From positions 16,052,501 to 16,116,500 of the forward strand of contig CM057469.1 of assembly GCA_030035585.1 (NCBI GenBank): a DNA stretch of 64,000 nucleotides, written 5' to 3'. The position numbers and the translations under genes were made by a program. Of the stretch, positions 59,861 through 64,000 are shown in pieces. This stretch comes from Dugong dugon (Eukaryota > Chordata > Mammalia > Sirenia > Dugongidae). Positions within the stretch are counted from its first letter, which is position 1. Every line of letters begins with the position of its first letter. The notes below the pieces were generated by a model. That model was given only the letters and a program-made list of their open reading frames with translations, did not search any database and was not told where the DNA came from.

Positions 59861-60037
59861 TTTAAAAAACGCTGCTTGCCTGAATTCAAAATTTTTCCAA
59901 GTTTTCCTCAGGCCCCAGCCCAGCCCAACTTTCCATTTGAGTAACAAGGACATCATCCCAGCTGCTATGTCCCAAGTCAAATGAAGTGGCAGGGGAAGAT
60001 TTCATAAGCACAAGTCCAAAAGCTTCTTTAAATAAAT

Positions 60038-60960
60038 GTTGCTAGGTGCCCTCAGGTCACTTCCAACTCATAGCAACCCTATGTACAACAGAATGAAGCA
60101 CTGCCTGGTCCTGCACCATCCTCACAATCATTGCTATGTTTGAATCCATTGTTGCAGCCACTGTGTCAATCCATCTCTTTGAGGGTCTTCCTCTTTTTCG
60201 CTGACCTTCTACTTTACGAAGCATGATATCCTTCTCCAGGCACTGGTCCCCCCCAATAACATGTACGAAGTATGTGAGATGAAGTCTTGTCATCCTCATT
60301 TCTAAGGAGCATTCCGGCTGTACTTCCAAGATAGATTTATTCTTTCTTCTGGAGGTCCGTGGTATATTCAATATTCTTCACCAGCACCATAATTCAAATG
60401 AGCCAATTCTAATTCAGTCTTCTTTATTCATTGTCCAGCTTTCACATGCGTATGAGGTGACTGAAATACACCACAGCTTGGGTCAAGCGCACCTTATTCC
60501 TCAAGGTGACATTTTTGCTTTTTAACACTTTCAAGGGTCTTTTGCAGCAGATTTGCCCAATGCAATACATTGTTTGATTTCTTGACTACTGCTTCCATGT
60601 GTGTTGATTGTGGATCCAAGTAAAACGAAATGCTTGACAACTTCCATATTTTCACCATTTATCATGATGCTGCTTACTGGTCCAGTTGTGAGGATTTTTG
60701 TTTTCTTTATGTTGAGTTTTAATCCACACTGAAGGCTGTGGTCTTTGATCTTCATCAGTAAGTGCTTCAAGTCTTCTTCACTTTCAGCAAGCAAGGCTGT
60801 ATCATCTGTATATGACAGGTTGTTAATGAATCTTCCTCCAGTCCTGATGCCCCAGTCTTCTTCATACAGTCCACCTTCTGGGATTATATGCCCAGCATAC
60901 AGATTGAATAAGTATGGTGAAAGTATACAACCCTGATGCACACTTTTCCTGATTTACTAT
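60038..60960 (-). mobile_element. RTE-type LINE, 5'-truncated, reverse transcriptase pseudogene
   Basis: On the minus strand an open frame (60941-60531) carries reverse-transcriptase motifs: QGCILSPYLFNLY, the catalytic YTDDTALLAES (YxDD box), GLKLNIKKTKI and FVLLGS. A second frame (60371-60057) carries the C-terminal LEKDIMLRKVEG and KRGRPSKRWID. Shifts between the two frames show it is dead. The 3' end is ggttgctatgagttgg-type sequence ending ggcacctagcaac. The exact target duplication TTTAAATAAAT is at 60027-60037 and 60961-60971. It is a plausible relative of the element that mobilised the SINEs here, since they share this 3' end. Confidence 0.92.
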
Positions 60961-60971
60961 TTTAAATAAAT

Positions 60972-61427
60972 AGTAAAGTGAAAATCATTTTTAAAGGGGT
61001 GAGCTTCTAAAGAAAGCACTCCAGTTCTGCAGCTCTGGGCTCTTTAACATAAACCAATTCCTATTCTCACCCCTCCCTGCTTCAGAGCAGCCAAGGCTGA
61101 GGGCACCACAGCGCAGGTCCTACTCTAGAGAGCCTGGTGGTCTGGGCAATCCATGTACTGGCTATTCCTGAGCAGGCCACCATAAGGGAAAATCAGATCA
61201 AACCACTGCCCAGGTGACTCCCAGGAATGAAAGCTGAAAGTGGCATATCATTCAAGAGATTCACTCTTCAAATGTAGCGCCATTAATACCCCAAATAGAA
61301 ACACACTGGTTTGAGGAACAAGCCAACTTCTTAAAAAAATACAAAAAGGGAAACAAAAACAATAACCTCCCCATGCAACAACACTGCTTTATGTAAGTAT
61401 TTCTGTTACTGTGCATTCAGTTTGGGA
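60972..61427. other. Intronic stretch, nothing recognised
   Basis: Unique sequence with A-rich patches. No gene or clear repeat. Confidence 0.45.
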
Positions 61428-61600
61428 GGAGCCCTGGCTGCTAACCGAAAGGTCAGTGGTTTGAACCCATCAACTACTCCTCGGGAGAAAGATGTGGCAG
61501 TCTGCTTCCGTAAAGATTTACAGTCTTGGAAATCCTGTGGGGCAGTTCTACTCCATCCTATAGGGTTACTGTGAGTCGGAACCAACTCGACAACAGTGGG
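61428..61600 (+). mobile_element. AfroSINE, long type
   Basis: It begins gaggagccctggctgctaac, with a 20-30 bp deletion in the head, and ends gtcggaaccaactcgacaac. Confidence 0.9.
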
Positions 61601-62087
61601 TTTTATACCGTCTCACGTCCTCCCTTTCCCCCCTTTCCTAACAAAAACCAGCAATCAGTAAGCAACAAAATCTCCTCAACATCTGGCTCCTTAGTCGTAG
61701 CCTGGGTACAGCTTTCGTAGTACAGGGATCAAGAAACTCTTGAAAGTAGTGGCAGCAGCAGCATTAAAACATACTTTTGGTTCCTCTGGTCTTCAGGAGC
61801 ACTAAGGAGCAGAAAGTGCAGAGTCGGGCTTTCTGAGAAGCAGGAGGAAAGTTCCTATTGGGAACGGGGAGGGTCAGGAGCCCAGAAGCAGAAAAGAGAA
61901 GACACAGAGCTCAGCTTGCCTCAGGTTTAGCATGGTAGAGCAATGCTAAGCACCTCTTTGCCACACAGATTAGGGAAACCCTGTCTAAGAGTTACTGTTT
62001 TAGAATTTAATTTATGGACTTAAGAACTACTCCCCATGTGGGTCTATAGAGACCACTGCCTAGCCCCCAAGCTTTTTTAATTGTGAC
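61601..62087. other. Intronic stretch, nothing recognised
   Basis: Unique sequence up to the solo LTR target duplication. Confidence 0.45.
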
Positions 62088-62092
62088 CCACT

Positions 62093-62614
62093 TGTTATAG
62101 ATTGAATTGTGTCCTCCTAAAATGTGTGCCAACTTGGCTAAGCCATGATTCCCAGTATTGTGTAACCGTCCACCATTTTGTCGTCTGATGTGATTTTCCT
62201 ATGTGTTGTAAATCCTACCTCTACGATGTTAATGAGGCAGGATTAGAGGTAGTTATGTTAATAAACCAGGACTCAGCCTGCAAGATTAAGCTGTGTCTTG
62301 AGTCAGTCTCTTTTGAGACATAAACGAGAGATGCAAACAAAGAGATGGAAGACCTCACACCATGAAGAAAGAAGTGCCCGGAGCAGAGAGTGTCCTTTGG
62401 ACCCGGGGTTCCTGCACTGAGAAGCTCCTAGACCAGGGGAAGATTGATGACAAAGACCTTCCTCTAGAGCCAACAGAGGGAAAAGGCCTTTCCCTGGAGC
62501 TGCTGCCCTGAATTTTGACTTCTAGCCTCCCAGACTGTGAGAGAATAAATTTCTCTTTGTTAGAGCCATCCACTTGTGGCATTTCTGTTATAGCAGCATT
62601 AGACAACAAAGACA
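62093..62614 (+). mobile_element. Solo LTR, MaLR-like Afrotherian family
   Basis: It runs TGTTATAGATTGAATTGTG to attagacaacaaaGACA. The exact 5-bp target duplication CCACT is at 62088-62092 and 62615-62619. It is the longest of the three related copies (522 bp) and is antisense to ITPKB. Confidence 0.92.
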
Positions 62615-62619
62615 CCACT

Positions 62620-63670
62620 GCAAGAAATATATTTTACAGTATACTCCAGTATATTCCTCACACGTGCAGACACATAAAACTGAAAACAAGAGTTTCATAA
62701 AACAGTACTTACCATTACTTTGTGTAATGCATGCTGATATTTTCTATTTCACTCTACTGTATTCACTTTAATTAAAAAATGTTGGTTTGTAGCCATTTGA
62801 TTGACCTCCATTTGAGGGTTATCATCTGTGATTCACAGGAGCCAGTCCTACCTTTCTGAATTTAGTGTCTGCCCCAATATCATGAGCCACGCAGAAGGGA
62901 TACATCAGAAGATGGACTTGTATCTCATAAACCTTTTCTGAATAACTCAAGTTTACCCCTAAAGCCCCACAGAGCAGTGTTATTAGAGAATTCAGATTAT
63001 CCAAGGTCCCCAACAAAGGGGGTTCTCACAGCCCACCTTGCTTGCTACCAAGGGCAGCCCTAAAAACATTCAAATGTATGTATTCACAGAACCATTGCTA
63101 GTAACTAAAACAGAGAACAAGAGAAGGGGCAGAAGACTAAAGATGGGTAAATATTTGCCTCATGTTTTTCCAAACTGGATTCTGGAAGCTTCAGACTGGC
63201 AAACATAAGGCTGGACTTGTAAACATTTATTTTTTATTTTTATTTTTGTACTGTGAACTTTTACAGAAAAAAGTGGAGATCACTAAAAGTCTACATGGGC
63301 TCACTCAGAAAAGGTCTCAACAAACCACCCTCATTTCTTCTTTTGATGCAAGCTAGAAGACCAGGAAGAATCCCATAGAAAGCGTGTTCAGATTTCATCA
63401 AGTTGCATTAAAAGATAGAGACATAAAATCTGCATCAAAGGGTAGTTGGATGGTTTTGAAGCTATTTGAGCAACTACACCCTCAGAGGCTATCAATAATG
63501 GACCCTCAGAAACCTTGAGTGATGCCTCTAGCAGGACCTCAGAATGTTCTTTCCTGAGTCTAATCCTAGTCAACCTTTCTATCAATGACTTATTTGTGAA
63601 TAACAACAGTACTAATTGGTATGGAGCGCCCTCACTAATAACTGATAAATGGATGGATCAGGCACCTTTA
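62620..63670. other. Intronic stretch, nothing recognised
   Basis: AT-richer unique sequence. No gene or clear repeat is recognised. Confidence 0.45.
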
Positions 63671-63673
63671 TAG

Positions 63674-63695
63674 TCCCTGGGTGGTGCTAATGGTA
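63674..63695 (+). mobile_element. AfroSINE 5' stub
   Basis: Only the first bases of a head, agtccctgggtggtgctaatgg, are present. They then run straight into MIR-like sequence. Confidence 0.5.
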
Positions 63696-63985
63696 CAATA
63701 ACATCTACCTCATAGTTCTGCTATGAGAGTAAGTGAGAATCAAATAACATATATATAGTACGTAACACAGTGCTTGGAGCCCTGGTGGCGCAGGAGTTAA
63801 GAGCTCAGCTTCAAACCAAAAGGTCAGCAGTTCAAATCTACCAGTCGCTCCTTGGAAAACCTATGGGGGCAGTTCTACTCTGTCTTATAGGGTGGCTTGG
63901 AGTCGGAATCGACTCGATGGCAACCAGTAACACAGCGCTTGGCACATAGTGAGTGCTCACTGGTAGCTAGTATTAGTTATACTAC
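63696..63985 (+). repeat. MIR 3' half split by an AfroSINE
   Basis: It reads catctacctcatagttctgc, gtgagaatcaaataacatat, taacacagtgcttgg, then after the SINE gcacatagtgagtgctcact. Confidence 0.8.
63778..63927 (+). mobile_element. AfroSINE, short type, inside a MIR
   Basis: It runs from agccctggtggcgcaggagtt to gtcggaatcgactcgatggc. The 15-bp target duplication, taacacagtgcttgg with one change, is at 63763-63777 and 63928-63942. It is one of the least diverged copies. Confidence 0.94.
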
Positions 63986-64000
63986 TAACTACAACCCTGG

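Larger units (their letters stand above)
12436..64000 (-). other. ITPKB: ITPKB long intron upstream of the calmodulin-binding exon (partial)
   Basis: No further ITPKB coding exon is seen from 12436 to the right edge, so this is one intron of at least 51.5 kb. A very long intron between the large N-terminal exon and the kinase-core exons is the known layout of mammalian ITPKB. It is filled mainly with AfroSINEs, MIR/L2 remnants and LTRs, listed separately. It also contains a CpG island at 45.5-45.9 kb. Confidence 0.75.

Noticed and set aside
60531-60941. Functional reverse transcriptase gene
   Set aside because: Real RTE reverse-transcriptase similarity, but the element is 5'-truncated, split between frames, and lacks endonuclease; it is annotated as a dead LINE.
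62355-62618. Open frame of 87 codons on the minus strand
   Set aside because: It lies inside a solo LTR; the same style of frame appears at 40391-40684 in the related LTR because the sequences are homologous, not because they encode a protein.

Overview
The window reads as nuclear DNA of an afrotherian mammal, most likely an elephant or a close paenungulate relative. The main clue is about forty copies of AfroSINE-type elements, with tRNA-like heads ending in variants of gtcgctatgagtcggaatcgactcgacggcaac, plus an RTE-type LINE carrying the same 3' end. Older shared mammalian repeats (MIR, L2, an L1M-like remnant, MLT1-like LTRs) lie beneath them. There is no bacterial or viral gene organisation, and nearly all open reading frames are chance frames in introns or repeats.

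One protein-coding gene is supported: ITPKB, inositol-trisphosphate 3-kinase B, on the minus strand. Four consecutive internal coding exons are present at 12336-12435, 11655-11868, 4425-4629 and 1780-1881. Their splice sites and phases fit exactly. Together they encode the calmodulin-binding segment and the N-terminal and middle parts of the kinase domain, including the DxKxG motif. The exons for the C-terminal end of the kinase (IDFGKT motif and stop codon) lie to the left of position 1. The large N-terminal coding exon lies to the right of position 64000. So 12436-64000 is a single long intron (at least 51.5 kb), and 1-12335 holds the compact kinase-core exons with shorter introns.

The long intron is mostly repeat-built but holds some unusual structure. 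A CpG island with about 40 CpGs sits at 45520-45870 with a consensus splice donor on the ITPKB strand, a candidate internal promoter. A segment of roughly 600 bp bounded by SINEs occurs twice in inverted orientation, 22 kb apart. A 128-bp direct repeat brackets an L1M-like remnant, and one SINE carries a 74-bp copy of sequence found about 0.8 kb away. Three related solo LTRs have exact 5-bp target duplications, an RTE copy has an 11-bp target duplication, and an MLT1-like LTR appears split by a second LTR carrying duplicated octamer motifs. A SINE class with a tRNA-Gly-like head also occurs.

Coordinates of exons and of elements with target duplications are base-level readings. Edges of most other repeats are approximate, and family names are by eye, without database search.
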